NCBI RefSeq assembly: GCF_001022965.1
Contig: NZ_LECZ01000024.1
Location: 186,001 to 250,000, forward strand
Direction of reading: 5' to 3'
DNA length: 64,000 nucleotides
DNA from: Enterobacter genomosp. O
GTDB taxonomy: Bacteria; Pseudomonadota; Gammaproteobacteria; Enterobacterales; Enterobacteriaceae
Below the pieces are notes generated by a model. The model had not been told where the DNA came from and searched no databases. It was given only the letters and a program-made list of their open reading frames with translations. This document shows positions 27,090 to 37,360 of this stretch, piece after piece (positions within the stretch are counted from its first letter, which is position 1; every line of letters starts with the position of its first letter). The position numbers were made by a program, and so were the translations under genes.

Positions 27090-29762
27090 ATGAGTCAGAC
27101 TGAAACTACCGCCCCGAGCAAATTCTCCCTCCTTCCCGGGAGCATCACCCGTTTCTTTCTTCTTTTGATCGTTGTGCTGTTAGTCACAATGGGGGTGATG
27201 GTACAGAGCGCGGTTAACGCCTGGCTGAAGGATAAGAGCTATCAGGTCGTTGATATCACCCACGCCGTGCACAAGCGCATTGATACCTGGCGCTACGCCA
27301 CCTGGCAGATATACGACAACATCGCGGCAGCACCGGCATCTTCATCCGGGGATGGGCTTCAGGAAACGCGGCTTAAGCAGGATGTCTATTACCTCGAAAA
27401 ACCGCAGCGCAAGACTGAGGCGCTTATCTTTGGCTCTCACGACAGCGCGACGCTTGAGATGACCCAGCGCATTTCGACCTATCTGGATACCCTCTGGGGT
27501 GCCGAAACGGTACCGTGGTCGATGTACTATCTGAACGGTCAGGACAACAGCATGATCCTGATCTCAACGCTGCCGTTGAAAGATCTCTCTTCCGGATTTA
27601 AAGAGACGACCGTGGGTAGCATTGTCGATTCCCGCCGGGCAGAGATGCTGCAGCAGGCCAACGCCCTTGATGAACGTGAGAGCTTCTCATCACTGCGCCG
27701 GCTGGCATGGCAAAATGGACATTACTTTACCCTGCGTACCACCTTTAACCAGCCGGGGCATCTGGCAACGGTTGTGGCCTTCGATTTACCGATTAATGAT
27801 TTAATTCCGCCGGACATGCCGCTCGACAGCTTCCGTCTGGAGCCAGACAGCAGTACCCAGAATATGCGTTCGGCGCCTGACAAAGAGGCCGCAGAGAGCG
27901 TATCGATCTCCTTTAACGGTTCGAAAATCGAAATTGCCTCGTCGCTCAACTCGACCGGCATGCGTCTGGTGTGGCAGGTCCCGTTTGGCACGCTGTTACT
28001 CGACACCCTGCAAAATATCCTGCTGCCTCTGCTGCTGAATATCGGCCTGCTGGCGCTGGCCCTGTTTGGCTACAGCACGTTCCGCTTCCAGACGGGACGG
28101 CAGAGCGACGCCTCTACGGTTCCGGCCGGTACCGGCAATGAGCTGCGCGTATTGCGTGCGCTGAATGAAGAGATTGTTTCCGTGCTGCCGCTCGGGGTGT
28201 TAGTTCACGATCAGGAAGCGAATCGTACGGTGATGAGCAACAAAATTGCTGACCATCTGCTGCCGCATCTGAACCTGCAGAACATCACCACCATGGCGGA
28301 TCAGCATCAGGGGGTCATTCAGGCCACGATTAATAACGAGCTGTACGAGATCCGTCAGTTCCGCAGCCAGGTGGCCTCGCGTACGCAAATCTTTATTATC
28401 CGCGATCAGGATCGCGAAGTGCTGGTGAATAAAAAGCTCAAGCAGGCGCAAAGGCTGTATGAGAAAAACCAGCAGGGGCGAGCCGCATTTATGCAAAACA
28501 TTGGCGATGCCTTCAAGCAGCCGTTAAAAACGCTGGCGACCCAGGCAGCGGCGCTAAACACCTCTGAAAGCCACCAGCTTGCCTGCCAGGCCGACTCGCT
28601 GGTGCGTATGGTTGATGAGATCCAGCTGGCGAACATGCTGGAGAATGACTTCTGGAAGGGAACGCCAACCCTCTTCTCCATTCAGGATCTGATCGATGAA
28701 GTAGTTCCGGAAGTTCTGCCCGTGATTAAGCGTAAAGGGCTGCAGCTGCTGATTAATAACCGTTTGTCCGCGAATGACGTACGCCACGGCGATCGTGAAG
28801 CGCTGCGTCGCATTCTGTTGATGATTATTCAGTATGCCGTGACCACCACGCAGATCGGTAAGATCACCCTCGAAGTCAGTACGGACGAGTCGGCAGAAGA
28901 TCGCCTGACGTTCCGCATTCTGGACACCGGGGAAGGGGTAACGACGAGTGAAATTGATAATCTGCACTTCCCGTTCCTGAATGACACGCAAAGCGATCGC
29001 TACGGCAAGGCCAATGCGCTGACGTTCTGGCTGTGCGATCAGCTGGCGCGTAAGCTCGGCGGTCATCTGAATATTAAAGCCCGTGAATCTCTCGGTACCC
29101 GTTATTCTCTGCACGTCAAAATGCCCGCCAATCCGCAGGAAGAAGATGAAGAACGTCTGCTGGATGATGTCGTGGTGATGGTTGATGTGACCTCGAATGA
29201 GATCCGCAATATTGTGGTTCGTCAGTTAGAAAACTGGGGTGCGGCCTGCATCACGCCGGATGAAAGGCTTGCAAGTCAAGAATATGATCTGTTTTTAACT
29301 GATAATCCGTCTAATCTTACTGCCTCCGGCTTGCTTTTAAGCGATGATGAGTCAGGCGTGCGGAAAATCGGCCCTGGCCAGCTGCGCGTCAACTTTAATA
29401 TAAGCAATGCGATGCAGGAAGCTGTACTACAACTAATAGAAGAGCAGTTGGCGCAGGAAGAGATAGCGGAATCACCGTTAGGCGGCAATGAAAATGCCGA
29501 GCTTCACGCCAGCGGATATTATTCACTCTTTGTTGATACAGTACCAGATGATGTTAAGCGGTTGTATACTGAGTCCGCTGCGAATGATTTTGCAGCGCTG
29601 GCACAGACAGCACACCGGCTTAAAGGGGTGTTTGCCATGCTTAATCTGGTTCCCGGCAAGCAGTTATGTGAAACGCTGGAACATCTAATTCGTGAGAAAG
29701 ATGCCTCTGGCATTGAAAAATACATCAGCGACATTGACGCCTACGTCAAAAGCTTGCTGTAG
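27090..29762 (+). CDS. rcsD: Rcs phosphorelay histidine phosphotransfer protein RcsD
   Basis: Inner-membrane intermediate that passes phosphate from RcsC to RcsB in the envelope-stress Rcs relay. 890 residues from ATG 27090, exactly the E. coli length. Membrane helices at about 20-42 and 305-330 flank a periplasmic domain. A degenerate histidine-kinase-like region follows, then the ABL domain and the C-terminal HPt domain with the phospho-accepting histidine at 842 in TAHRLKGVFAML. rcsB follows after 16 bases and may also have a promoter inside rcsD, as known in E. coli. Confidence 0.97.
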   Translation: MSQTETTAPSKFSLLPGSITRFFLLLIVVLLVTMGVMVQSAVNAWLKDKSYQVVDITHAVHKRIDTWRYATWQIYDNIAAAPASSSGDGLQETRLKQDVYYLEKPQRKTEALIFGSHDSATLEMTQRISTYLDTLWGAETVPWSMYYLNGQDNSMILISTLPLKDLSSGFKETTVGSIVDSRRAEMLQQANALDERESFSSLRRLAWQNGHYFTLRTTFNQPGHLATVVAFDLPINDLIPPDMPLDSFRLEPDSSTQNMRSAPDKEAAESVSISFNGSKIEIASSLNSTGMRLVWQVPFGTLLLDTLQNILLPLLLNIGLLALALFGYSTFRFQTGRQSDASTVPAGTGNELRVLRALNEEIVSVLPLGVLVHDQEANRTVMSNKIADHLLPHLNLQNITTMADQHQGVIQATINNELYEIRQFRSQVASRTQIFIIRDQDREVLVNKKLKQAQRLYEKNQQGRAAFMQNIGDAFKQPLKTLATQAAALNTSESHQLACQADSLVRMVDEIQLANMLENDFWKGTPTLFSIQDLIDEVVPEVLPVIKRKGLQLLINNRLSANDVRHGDREALRRILLMIIQYAVTTTQIGKITLEVSTDESAEDRLTFRILDTGEGVTTSEIDNLHFPFLNDTQSDRYGKANALTFWLCDQLARKLGGHLNIKARESLGTRYSLHVKMPANPQEEDEERLLDDVVVMVDVTSNEIRNIVVRQLENWGAACITPDERLASQEYDLFLTDNPSNLTASGLLLSDDESGVRKIGPGQLRVNFNISNAMQEAVLQLIEEQLAQEEIAESPLGGNENAELHASGYYSLFVDTVPDDVKRLYTESAANDFAALAQTAHRLKGVFAMLNLVPGKQLCETLEHLIREKDASGIEKYISDIDAYVKSLL

Positions 29763-29778
29763 CAAGGTAGCCTTATAC

Positions 29779-30429
29779 ATGAACAATATGAACGTAATTA
29801 TTGCCGATGACCATCCGATTGTACTGTTCGGTATTCGCAAATCACTTGAACAGATCGAGTGGGTGAATGTAGTCGGTGAATTTGAAGACTCTACAGCACT
29901 GATCAATAACCTCCCAAAGCTTGATGCACACGTGCTCATTACCGATCTCTCCATGCCTGGGGACAAATACGGTGATGGGATCACGCTCATCAAATACATT
30001 AAACGCCACTTCCCGGACATCTCGATCATTGTTCTGACCATGAACAACAACCCGGCGATCCTGAGCGCCGTGCTGGATCTGGATATCGAAGGGATTGTGC
30101 TGAAACAAGGCGCACCGACCGATCTGCCAAAAGCGCTTGCTGCGCTGCAGAAAGGCAAGAAGTTCACGCCTGAGAGCGTCTCTCGTCTGCTGGAGAAAAT
30201 CAGCGCGGGGGGTTACGGTGACAAACGCCTGTCGCCAAAAGAGAGCGAAGTTCTGCGCCTGTTCGCAGAAGGTTTCCTGGTCACCGAAATTGCCAAGAAA
30301 CTGAACCGCAGTATTAAAACCATCAGCAGCCAGAAGAAATCAGCAATGATGAAGCTGGGCGTGGACAACGATATTGCTCTGCTGAACTATCTCTCCTCCG
30401 TTACGCTGAGCGCAACGGATAAGGATTGA
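29779..30429 (+). CDS. rcsB: Response regulator RcsB
   Basis: Transcription factor output of the Rcs relay controlling capsule, motility, rprA and osmB genes, alone or with RcsA, GadE or BglJ. 216 residues, the E. coli length, and almost the same sequence. REC domain about 1-125 with phospho-acceptor aspartate 56 (HVLITDLSMPG) and switch residues in VLTMNN; LuxR/NarL-type helix-turn-helix about 150-210 (LSPKESEVLRLFAEGFLVTEIAKKL region). The open frame extends back to 29692 inside rcsD, but ATG 29779 gives the known MNNMNVIIADDHP start. Confidence 0.98.
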   Translation: MNNMNVIIADDHPIVLFGIRKSLEQIEWVNVVGEFEDSTALINNLPKLDAHVLITDLSMPGDKYGDGITLIKYIKRHFPDISIIVLTMNNNPAILSAVLDLDIEGIVLKQGAPTDLPKALAALQKGKKFTPESVSRLLEKISAGGYGDKRLSPKESEVLRLFAEGFLVTEIAKKLNRSIKTISSQKKSAMMKLGVDNDIALLNYLSSVTLSATDKD

Positions 30430-30454
30430 TCCCGAACGGGTGTGCGGCCTGATG

Positions 30455-30488
30455 CCCTCACCCCGTCCCTCTCCCACAGGGAGAGGGT
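30455..30488. repeat. GC-rich extragenic palindrome, copy B
   Basis: CCCTCACCCCGTCCCTCTCCC, ACAG loop and GGGAGAGGG, preceded by GCGGCCTGATG. It lies 26 bases after the rcsB stop and just before the terminator. Confidence 0.88.
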
Positions 30489-30495
30489 GAAAAGT

Positions 30496-30520
30496 AAAAG
30501 GCCCTTACGGGCCTTTTTTA
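30496..30520. terminator. Bidirectional terminator between rcsB and rcsC
   Basis: Stem AAAGGCCC/GGGCCTTT with loop TTAC and T-run on the plus strand. The rcsC stop (minus strand) is at 30518, so it covers both convergent genes. Confidence 0.9.
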
Positions 30521-33364
30521 TATTCTGGTTTTTCTCACGCGGTCTGCGTAAATCGACAACGTCTGCTTCAGCACGTCCAGCGTCACCGGTTTCGACAGAC
30601 AGCTGTCCATTCCTGACTCCAGACAGCGCTGTTTCTCTTCCGCCAGCGCGTTCGCCGTTACGCCCACCACCGGCAGCGTCAGGCCAAGCTGCCGGATGCG
30701 CTGCGTCAGGCGGTAACCATCCATGTTAGGCATGTTGACGTCGCTAAGCACAATATCAATGTGATTTTTACTCAGCACATTCAGCGCATCCACGCCGTCA
30801 TTAGCAGTTTTGCACTGGTAGCCAAGCGATCCGAGCTGGTCTGCCAGCAGGCGGCGGTTAATCGGATGGTCATCAACCACCAGAATCATCATATCGTCAT
30901 TCACCGACGCCAGAGAATCCGGTGATGGCAATCCGCCCGCGCTGTCGCTCTCTTCCAGCTGCACCTTGTAGATGCGCGCCAGCAGGCTCAACAGCTCATG
31001 CGGCGTTGCAACGCTGTGTATCCATTCTCCCGGCTCGCGCTCAACCGGAATGCCAATGTGGCGACGACAGAAGCGCACCGTTCCTCTCCCCTGCCACGGC
31101 TGTTCCAGCATCTCGTCGGCAATCAGCACATCGTCCACGTCCGGCGTTTGACCTTCATAGCTGCACACCCTGATACCGCTATAGGTGAGCAGTGCCGTCA
31201 GGTAGTCATTCAGTGAAGCATTATGCACCGCCAGCCAGCAGCGCTTATCACTCAGCCCGTCAAGCGTCGCTTTCGCCGGATACTGCGCCGAATAGAGCGG
31301 AATGCGGATGGTGAACTGGCTGCCCATGCCGGGCTCGGTATCAACCGAGATATCACCGTCCATCATGCTGACAAGCTTCTCACAAATCGCCAGCCCCAGG
31401 CCGGTGCCCTGGAAGTTACGCTGCACGCCGGTACCGACCTGGAAGAACGGGTCGAACAGACGAACCACTTCTTTCGCCGGAATGCCCACCCCCGTGTCCC
31501 GCACGCGAATGCTCAGGTAATCCCCCGCCCGGCAGACGTGCAACACGATACAGCCAACATCGGTGAATTTAATGGCGTTGCTGAGCAGGTTAGAGATGAC
31601 CTGCTGCAGGCGCATCGGATCGCCGTGCAGCGTCAGCGGCACGTCCGGTTCGATGAAGCAGTAAAGCCCCAGCTGTTTACGCACAACCAGCGGCAGATAG
31701 TTGGCGCTGATATGGTTCATCACCTCGCGCGGCGAGAATTCCCGCGGTTCGATTTTCAGCTGCTCAGACTCAATTTTAGAGAAGTCGAGAATATCGCTAA
31801 TGATTTTCAGCAGCAGGCTGGAGGAGTTGTTCATCGCCGTCACCAGCCTGTCGACCCCTTTCGGCAATTCTTTCGTCTGGAGCAGATCGAGGTTACCGAT
31901 AATCCCATACAGCGGCGTACGCAGCTCGTGGCTGACGGTGGCAAGGAACATGGATTTCGACTGACTCGCCTGCTCTGCGGCCTGTGCCATCTCCTGCAAA
32001 GACTCTTCCATTTTTACGCGCGCGGAGACATCCACCAGCACGCAAATCGCCACGTTTTCATTACGATAGCGGGAATGGACAAAGCTAATCTGCAGGTTGG
32101 TGTGCGTGCTGGTGAGCACGTCGACAAAGTTAACCTGCTGGCCGCAGATAATTTGCGTCAGCCTTTGCCGGTCCTCATGCGTCAGCATGTTCAGGTAGTT
32201 ATGCGCCAGTTCGTTACTCAGGATATTTGTCCCGTCCTGAGTACGCAGAATACAGATCCCTACCGGGGCCGACGCGACAATCTTACGGTTGAACTGCTCG
32301 TGTTCCTCCAGCCGTTGAGCATCGCTTTCGGCAGGAATAAAGATTTTCCGCTCATACATGCGCGCCAGGGTGAACAGCGCCCCACCCGCGATCAGGTTCA
32401 GCAGAATGGCATTCATGATAAGAATGCGTATCCGCTCAAGCACCATATCCACCGGCAGCGAATAGACAATACTCAGCGACGAAGGCGGCAGGCTCTTCTT
32501 CAACACCAGCTCGCGGAAACCTGAGGTATAGCCAAACCACGACCGCTCCTGCATCCAGTGCGGTTCGACGTTTAAACGGTTATCGGGCCCGGCAAGCGAG
32601 ATCAGCTGATGACCATTTTCATCAAGAATGGTCACCCCCATTGGCAGGCTGCCTGGAGTGAAGAAGTTTTCCATGCGAATGGTCTGCTCAATCCCCAGCA
32701 GCGCCTGCAGGCGATTTCCCAGATAAACCGGCGTCAGGGCGTAGAAATAACCCACACCAGTGCGCGGGCCCTGGCTAACCCAGAAGATGTTATTCCCGCG
32801 CTCGTCCTGCGGCGCATTGCGATATTTCACAATACGTTCATGCAGGCTTTTCAGCGCGTCATCACGCTCAACGGGCACATCGCGCAGGCCAAAGTCAGCC
32901 ATGCAGAGATTTTCACTGCCGATCAGGAATACGCGGTTCAGGTCATAGGCGGCGGAGAAATTGTCGCGCCAGTAGCGCATAAACCAGGCAAGCGATTCCA
33001 GCGACCCGCGCCAGGTATTGCTCATGGTGGAGCAGTCGGAGTCCGGGAACAGCGGCTGGAAGTCCGGAACTTCAGTTTTGTCGTTACGCCCGCGAAGCGC
33101 AAGAATACCGTTTTCCGCCGTCAGGCGATTTTCGGCAATATACTTCAGCTCCTTCATCACGTCAGACGTTCGCTGAATGTAGCGCTGGGCCTGGTCGGAG
33201 CTTAAATTAAACTCCTGGCGGATCTCCGCTTCTTTCTGGTGCAGCGCGTTAACGATGTAAAATACCGAGAACAAGGCCACCAGCAGCCAAAGCAAGAGCG
33301 CCAGCGCCCGAAACAGATAGCGAGAAACTTTCAGCGTATTACGAAAGGAGACGAGGTATTTCAA
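30518..33364 (-). CDS. rcsC: Hybrid sensor histidine kinase RcsC
   Basis: Inner-membrane sensor kinase starting the Rcs relay; it responds to outer-membrane or peptidoglycan stress through RcsF and IgaA. 948 residues (E. coli 949). Membrane helices about 20-40 and 315-335 bound a periplasmic domain; a PAS-like segment precedes the kinase core with phospho-histidine 479 (ATVSHELRTPLYG), N, G1 and G2 boxes (GVGIPAKE, GTGLGLAI), then the RcsC ABL domain and the receiver with aspartate 875 (LSDVNMPNMDG). The start codon is an unusual TTG at 33362-33364, giving the family N-terminus MKYLVSFRNT. Confidence 0.97.
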   Translation of the reverse strand: MKYLVSFRNTLKVSRYLFRALALLLWLLVALFSVFYIVNALHQKEAEIRQEFNLSSDQAQRYIQRTSDVMKELKYIAENRLTAENGILALRGRNDKTEVPDFQPLFPDSDCSTMSNTWRGSLESLAWFMRYWRDNFSAAYDLNRVFLIGSENLCMADFGLRDVPVERDDALKSLHERIVKYRNAPQDERGNNIFWVSQGPRTGVGYFYALTPVYLGNRLQALLGIEQTIRMENFFTPGSLPMGVTILDENGHQLISLAGPDNRLNVEPHWMQERSWFGYTSGFRELVLKKSLPPSSLSIVYSLPVDMVLERIRILIMNAILLNLIAGGALFTLARMYERKIFIPAESDAQRLEEHEQFNRKIVASAPVGICILRTQDGTNILSNELAHNYLNMLTHEDRQRLTQIICGQQVNFVDVLTSTHTNLQISFVHSRYRNENVAICVLVDVSARVKMEESLQEMAQAAEQASQSKSMFLATVSHELRTPLYGIIGNLDLLQTKELPKGVDRLVTAMNNSSSLLLKIISDILDFSKIESEQLKIEPREFSPREVMNHISANYLPLVVRKQLGLYCFIEPDVPLTLHGDPMRLQQVISNLLSNAIKFTDVGCIVLHVCRAGDYLSIRVRDTGVGIPAKEVVRLFDPFFQVGTGVQRNFQGTGLGLAICEKLVSMMDGDISVDTEPGMGSQFTIRIPLYSAQYPAKATLDGLSDKRCWLAVHNASLNDYLTALLTYSGIRVCSYEGQTPDVDDVLIADEMLEQPWQGRGTVRFCRRHIGIPVEREPGEWIHSVATPHELLSLLARIYKVQLEESDSAGGLPSPDSLASVNDDMMILVVDDHPINRRLLADQLGSLGYQCKTANDGVDALNVLSKNHIDIVLSDVNMPNMDGYRLTQRIRQLGLTLPVVGVTANALAEEKQRCLESGMDSCLSKPVTLDVLKQTLSIYADRVRKTRI

Positions 33365-33460
33365 AGGGGCGAGGCTCCGCCGTCGGGGTCAAAAGAATGT
33401 GGTTAAGGTAGCGGTAAACGCGCCAGGTCGCAACGTTGACTTATCTGCTTCTGCAAAAGA

Positions 33461-33487
33461 AAAGGGCCGGAATTCGGCCCTTTTTTG
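33461..33487 (-). terminator. Rho-independent terminator of gyrA
   Basis: Minus-strand stem AAAGGGCCG/CGGCCCTTT with loop AATTC and a T-rich tail. It lies 12 bases after the gyrA stop and separates it from rcsC, which is transcribed the same way. Confidence 0.9.
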
Positions 33488-33499
33488 CATCAGGAGACA

Positions 33500-36136
33500 T
33501 TACTCGTCAGCGTCATCCGCTACGTCATCGTCGGTGTCGGCTTCCGGTGCGATATCATCATCACCTTCCGCGACGCTACCGTCGATGGAGTCGAGCTCTT
33601 CGTCATCCACTGGCTCGGCAACACGCTGCAGACCCACCACGTTTTCATCTTCCGCAGTACGGATGAGGATCACGCCCTGGGTGTTACGGCCCACCACGCT
33701 AATCTCAGAAACGCGGGTACGCACCAGCGTACCGGCATCCGTGATCATCATGATCTGGTCGGCATCGTCCACCTGCACCGCGCCAACAACGGAACCGTTG
33801 CGCTCGGTCACCTTGATAGAGATAACGCCCTGCGTGCCGCGAGACTTGGTTGGGTATTCCCCTTCCGCCGTACGTTTACCGTAACCATTCTGCGTCACGG
33901 TCAGGATTGCCCCTTCACCGCGCGGAATGATCAGAGAAACGACGCTGTCTTCGCCCGCCAGTTTGATACCGCGAACGCCCGTAGCGGTACGGCCCATTGC
34001 GCGGACGGCGTTCTCTTTAAAGCGCACCACTTTACCGGCGGCAGAGAACAGCATGACTTCATCAGAACCGGAAGTCAGGTCAACGCCAATCAGCTCATCG
34101 CCTTCGTTCAGGTTCACCGCGATGATCCCCGCAGAGCGCGGACGGCTGAATTCGGTCAGGGCGGTTTTCTTCACGGTACCGCTGGCGGTGGCCATAAAGA
34201 CGTTCACGCCTTCTTCGTATTCGCGTACCGGCAGAATAGCGGTGATACGTTCGTTCGCTTCCAGCGGCAGCAGGTTAACGATTGGACGACCACGCGCGCC
34301 ACGGCTCGCTTCCGGCAGCTGATAGACCTTCATCCAGTACAGACGGCCCCGGCTGGAGAAGCAGAGGATCGTGTCATGGGTGTTTGCCACCAGCAGGCGG
34401 TCAATAAAGTCTTCTTCTTTAATACGCGCTGCCGATTTGCCTTTACCGCCACGACGCTGTGCTTCGTAGTCGGTCAGCGGCTGATACTTCACATAGCCCT
34501 GGTGAGACAGGGTAACCACCACGTCTTCACGGTTGATCAGGTCTTCAATGTTAATATCAGAGCTGTTCGCGGTGATTTCGGTGCGACGCTCATCGCCGAA
34601 CTGATCGCGGACCAGCTCCAGCTCTTCACGGATCACTTCCATCAGGCGATCTGCGCTACCCAGGATATGCAGCAGCTCGGCAATCTGTTCCAGCAGCTCT
34701 TTGTATTCGTCGAGCAGTTTTTCGTGCTCAAGGCCGGTCAGTTTCTGCAGACGCAGATCCAGAATCGCCTGGGCCTGCTGTTCAGTCAGGTAGTACTGAC
34801 CGTCACGCACGCCGAATTCAGGCTCCAGCCACTCAGGACGCGCAGCGTCGTCGCCCGCACGTTCAAGCATGGCGGCCACGTTACCCAGCTCCCACGGACG
34901 CGCGATCAGGGCGGCTTTCGCTTCTGCCGGCGTCGGCGCACGGCGAATCAACTCGATAATCGGGTCGATGTTAGCCAGGGCAACGGCCAGCGCTTCAAGG
35001 ATGTGCGCACGGTCGCGCGCTTTGCGCAGTTCGAAGATGGTACGACGGGTCACCACTTCACGGCGGTGACGCACGAACGCGCTCAGGATCTCTTTCAGGT
35101 TCATGATCTTCGGCTGACCATGGTGCAGTGCCACCATGTTGATACCGAAGGAGACCTGAAGCTGAGTCTGGGAGTACAGGTTGTTCAGCACAACCTCACC
35201 CACCGCGTCGCGTTTGATCTCAATCACGATGCGCATACCGTCTTTATCAGACTCGTCACGCAACGCGCTGATACCTTCAACACGTTTTTCTTTTACCAGC
35301 TCGGCGATTTTTTCAATCAGACGCGCTTTGTTCACCTGATACGGGATCTCGTGAACAATGATGGTCTCACGGCCGGTTTTGGCGTCCGCTTCCACTTCGG
35401 CGCGGGCACGGATGTAAATCTTGCCGCGACCGGTGCGGTACGCTTCTTCAATACCGCGACGACCGTTGATGATCGCCGCCGTCGGGAAATCCGGACCCGG
35501 GATGTGTTCCATCAGCCCTTCAATGCTGATGTCTTCATCGTCGATATAGGCCAGGCAGCCGTTGATCACTTCGGTGATGTTGTGCGGCGGAATGTTGGTT
35601 GCCATACCGACCGCGATACCGGACGAACCGTTCACTAACAGGTTCGGGATCTTGGTTGGCATAACATCAGGAATGCGCTCGGTGCCGTCGTAGTTATCGA
35701 CGAAATCAACGGTCTCTTTTTCCAGGTCGGCCATCAGCTCGTGGGCGATTTTCGACATACGGATTTCCGTATAACGCATCGCCGCTGCGGAGTCGCCGTC
35801 AACAGAACCAAAGTTACCCTGACCATCTACCAGCATGTAACGCAAGGAGAATGGCTGCGCCATACGAACGATGGTGTCATACACGGCGGTATCACCATGC
35901 GGGTGATATTTACCGATGACGTCACCCACGACGCGGGCAGATTTTTTATAGGCTTTATTCCAGTCATTGCCCAATACGTTCATGGCGTATAGTACGCGAC
36001 GGTGTACCGGCTTCAGGCCATCGCGGACATCCGGCAGCGCACGGCCAACAATGACCGACATCGCATAGTCCAGATAGGAGCTCTTCAGCTCTTCCTCGAT
36101 GTTAACCGGTGTAATTTCTCTCGCAAGGTCGCTCAT
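33500..36136 (-). CDS. gyrA: DNA gyrase subunit A
   Basis: Type IIA topoisomerase subunit that breaks and rejoins DNA; with GyrB it introduces negative supercoils. 878 residues (E. coli 875). Catalytic tyrosine 122 ([10 protein letters not shown]), the GyrA box QRRGGKG in the C-terminal beta-pinwheel and an acidic tail ([19 protein letters not shown]) are present. The quinolone-resistance region reads [10 protein letters not shown] at 78-87: position 83 is threonine (ACC at 35888-35890), position 87 is aspartate. See finding. ATG at 36136; divergent from ubiG. Confidence 0.98.
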   Translation of the reverse strand: MSDLAREITPVNIEEELKSSYLDYAMSVIVGRALPDVRDGLKPVHRRVLYAMNVLGNDWNKAYKKSARVVGDVIGKYHPHGDTAVYDTIVRMAQPFSLRYMLVDGQGNFGSVDGDSAAAMRYTEIRMSKIAHELMADLEKETVDFVDNYDGTERIPDVMPTKIPNLLVNGSSGIAVGMATNIPPHNITEVINGCLAYIDDEDISIEGLMEHIPGPDFPTAAIINGRRGIEEAYRTGRGKIYIRARAEVEADAKTGRETIIVHEIPYQVNKARLIEKIAELVKEKRVEGISALRDESDKDGMRIVIEIKRDAVGEVVLNNLYSQTQLQVSFGINMVALHHGQPKIMNLKEILSAFVRHRREVVTRRTIFELRKARDRAHILEALAVALANIDPIIELIRRAPTPAEAKAALIARPWELGNVAAMLERAGDDAARPEWLEPEFGVRDGQYYLTEQQAQAILDLRLQKLTGLEHEKLLDEYKELLEQIAELLHILGSADRLMEVIREELELVRDQFGDERRTEITANSSDINIEDLINREDVVVTLSHQGYVKYQPLTDYEAQRRGGKGKSAARIKEEDFIDRLLVANTHDTILCFSSRGRLYWMKVYQLPEASRGARGRPIVNLLPLEANERITAILPVREYEEGVNVFMATASGTVKKTALTEFSRPRSAGIIAVNLNEGDELIGVDLTSGSDEVMLFSAAGKVVRFKENAVRAMGRTATGVRGIKLAGEDSVVSLIIPRGEGAILTVTQNGYGKRTAEGEYPTKSRGTQGVISIKVTERNGSVVGAVQVDDADQIMMITDAGTLVRTRVSEISVVGRNTQGVILIRTAEDENVVGLQRVAEPVDDEELDSIDGSVAEGDDDIAPEADTDDDVADDADE

Positions 36137-36282
36137 CTAACCGCTATCCCTCTACTGTATCCCGGATTCAAAGGTCGCAAATTATAACACAGCCGAGGTG
36201 ATTGAGGTAAACCTATACGCTTTATTCACAGGGATTGCCTGATATACTCCTTTGTCTTGCTAAATAAGGAGTAAAAGCGCCC

Positions 36283-37011
36283 ATGAATGCCGAAAAATCC
36301 CCGGTGGCTCACAACGTTGACCACGAAGAGATTGCCAAATTTGAAGCGGTGGCGTCCCGCTGGTGGGATCTCGAAGGTGAGTTCAAACCGCTGCATCGCA
36401 TTAACCCGCTGCGTCTGGGCTATATCGCGGAGCGTTCCGGCGGTCTGTTCGGTAAGAAAGTGCTCGATGTAGGCTGCGGCGGCGGTATCCTGGCTGAGAG
36501 CATGGCGCGCGAAGGGGCGAACGTCACTGGCCTCGATATGGGCTTTGAACCGCTGCAGGTTGCCCGTCTTCATGCGCTGGAATCCGGCATCCAGGTGGAA
36601 TACGTGCAGGAAACCGTCGAAGAACACGCGGCAAAACATGCCCACCAGTACGATGTGGTGACCTGCATGGAGATGCTGGAGCACGTTCCCGATCCGCAGT
36701 CCGTGGTGCACGCCTGTGCAAAACTGGTGAAACCGGGCGGCCAGGTCTTCTTCTCGACCATCAACCGTAACGGTAAAGCCTGGCTGATGGCCGTCGTCGG
36801 CGCGGAGTATGTGCTGCGCATGGTGCCGAAAGGCACGCACGACGTGAAGAAATTCATCAAGCCTGCGGAGCTGTTAAGCTGGGTTGACCAGACGTGGCTC
36901 AAAGAGCAACACATCACCGGCCTGCACTACAATCCGCTGACCGATAAATTCAAGCTCGCACCGGGCGTGGATGTTAACTATATGTTGCATACCACCGCCA
37001 AAAACGACTAA
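36283..37011 (+). CDS. ubiG: Ubiquinone biosynthesis O-methyltransferase UbiG
   Basis: SAM-dependent enzyme doing both O-methylations in ubiquinone biosynthesis, including the last step (demethylubiquinol to ubiquinol). 242 residues (E. coli 240). Methyltransferase motif [11 protein letters not shown] at about 61-70, with the acidic residue of motif post-I in NVTGLDMG and motif II in [10 protein letters not shown]. The family C-terminus [11 protein letters not shown] is present. It is divergent from gyrA across 146 bases, and in this strain nothing lies between it and the nrdA promoter region, where E. coli has yfaL. Confidence 0.97.
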   Translation: MNAEKSPVAHNVDHEEIAKFEAVASRWWDLEGEFKPLHRINPLRLGYIAERSGGLFGKKVLDVGCGGGILAESMAREGANVTGLDMGFEPLQVARLHALESGIQVEYVQETVEEHAAKHAHQYDVVTCMEMLEHVPDPQSVVHACAKLVKPGGQVFFSTINRNGKAWLMAVVGAEYVLRMVPKGTHDVKKFIKPAELLSWVDQTWLKEQHITGLHYNPLTDKFKLAPGVDVNYMLHTTAKND

Positions 37012-37231
37012 CGTCATTCGTTATTCTTATAAAGATTGCGCGACATCATGTTGCGCAATTCTGACCTCCCGTTGAAGAAATCAGCACTCGATCAAATTTT
37101 GAATTTTTTTTCTTAATTATTGACATGTCTTCCAGGCCTTACGGTACGAGGACTTAGCCTTTTTTACCCTTTCACAACCTCAATTTAACGTCAAAATCAA
37201 CCCTTGTGCTGAAAAGATTCGATACTAGAAT

Positions 37232-37278
37232 ACTCACCATATAGCGTTTTTCTTATCGCAAACCCCCTATATGTAGTA
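37232..37278 (+). promoter_or_regulatory. Putative pair of NrdR boxes
   Basis: ACTCACCATATAGCGT at 37232-37247 and CCCCCTATATGTAGTA at 37263-37278 resemble the NrdR consensus ACACWATATATWGTGT. They are 31 bases apart, centre to centre, the spacing typical of NrdR sites. They would repress nrdAB when dATP is high. Confidence 0.65.
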
Positions 37279-37279
37279 T

Positions 37280-37318
37280 TTATCCACAGAGTTAGTCACA
37301 AGACGGATCTGTGGATAA
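37280..37318 (+). promoter_or_regulatory. Two inverted DnaA boxes upstream of nrdA
   Basis: TTATCCACA at 37280-37288 and its exact reverse complement TGTGGATAA at 37310-37318. Both match the strongest DnaA box. E. coli nrdA is known to carry DnaA boxes linking dNTP supply to the replication cycle. Confidence 0.85.
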
Positions 37319-37360
37319 GCGGGGGATATTTTTTTTATTTCACGGACAGGTAAACCCCAC

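Larger units (their letters stand above)
37012..37360 (+). promoter_or_regulatory. nrdA promoter region
   Basis: 349 bases without a gene. The first part has the inverted repeat ATTGCGCGACA...GTTGCGCAAT (37037-37060) with no T run, then AT-rich DNA. The second part holds two putative NrdR boxes and two DnaA boxes (listed separately). These match the known control of E. coli nrdAB by NrdR and DnaA. No small gene is seen. Confidence 0.75.

Noticed and set aside
31223..32524. A 433-residue frame antisense to rcsC
   Set aside because: His/Gln/Arg-rich shadow of an intact rcsC with no ribosome-binding site.
33485..35638. A 717-residue open frame antisense to gyrA
   Set aside because: It is a shadow of high-GC, codon-biased gyrA; its product is rich in His, Arg and Phe with no domain or ribosome-binding site.
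37037..37060. Hairpin ATTGCGC/GCGCAAT after ubiG as a terminator
   Set aside because: No T run follows and the loop is long. It may be a weak structure but is not supported as an intrinsic terminator.
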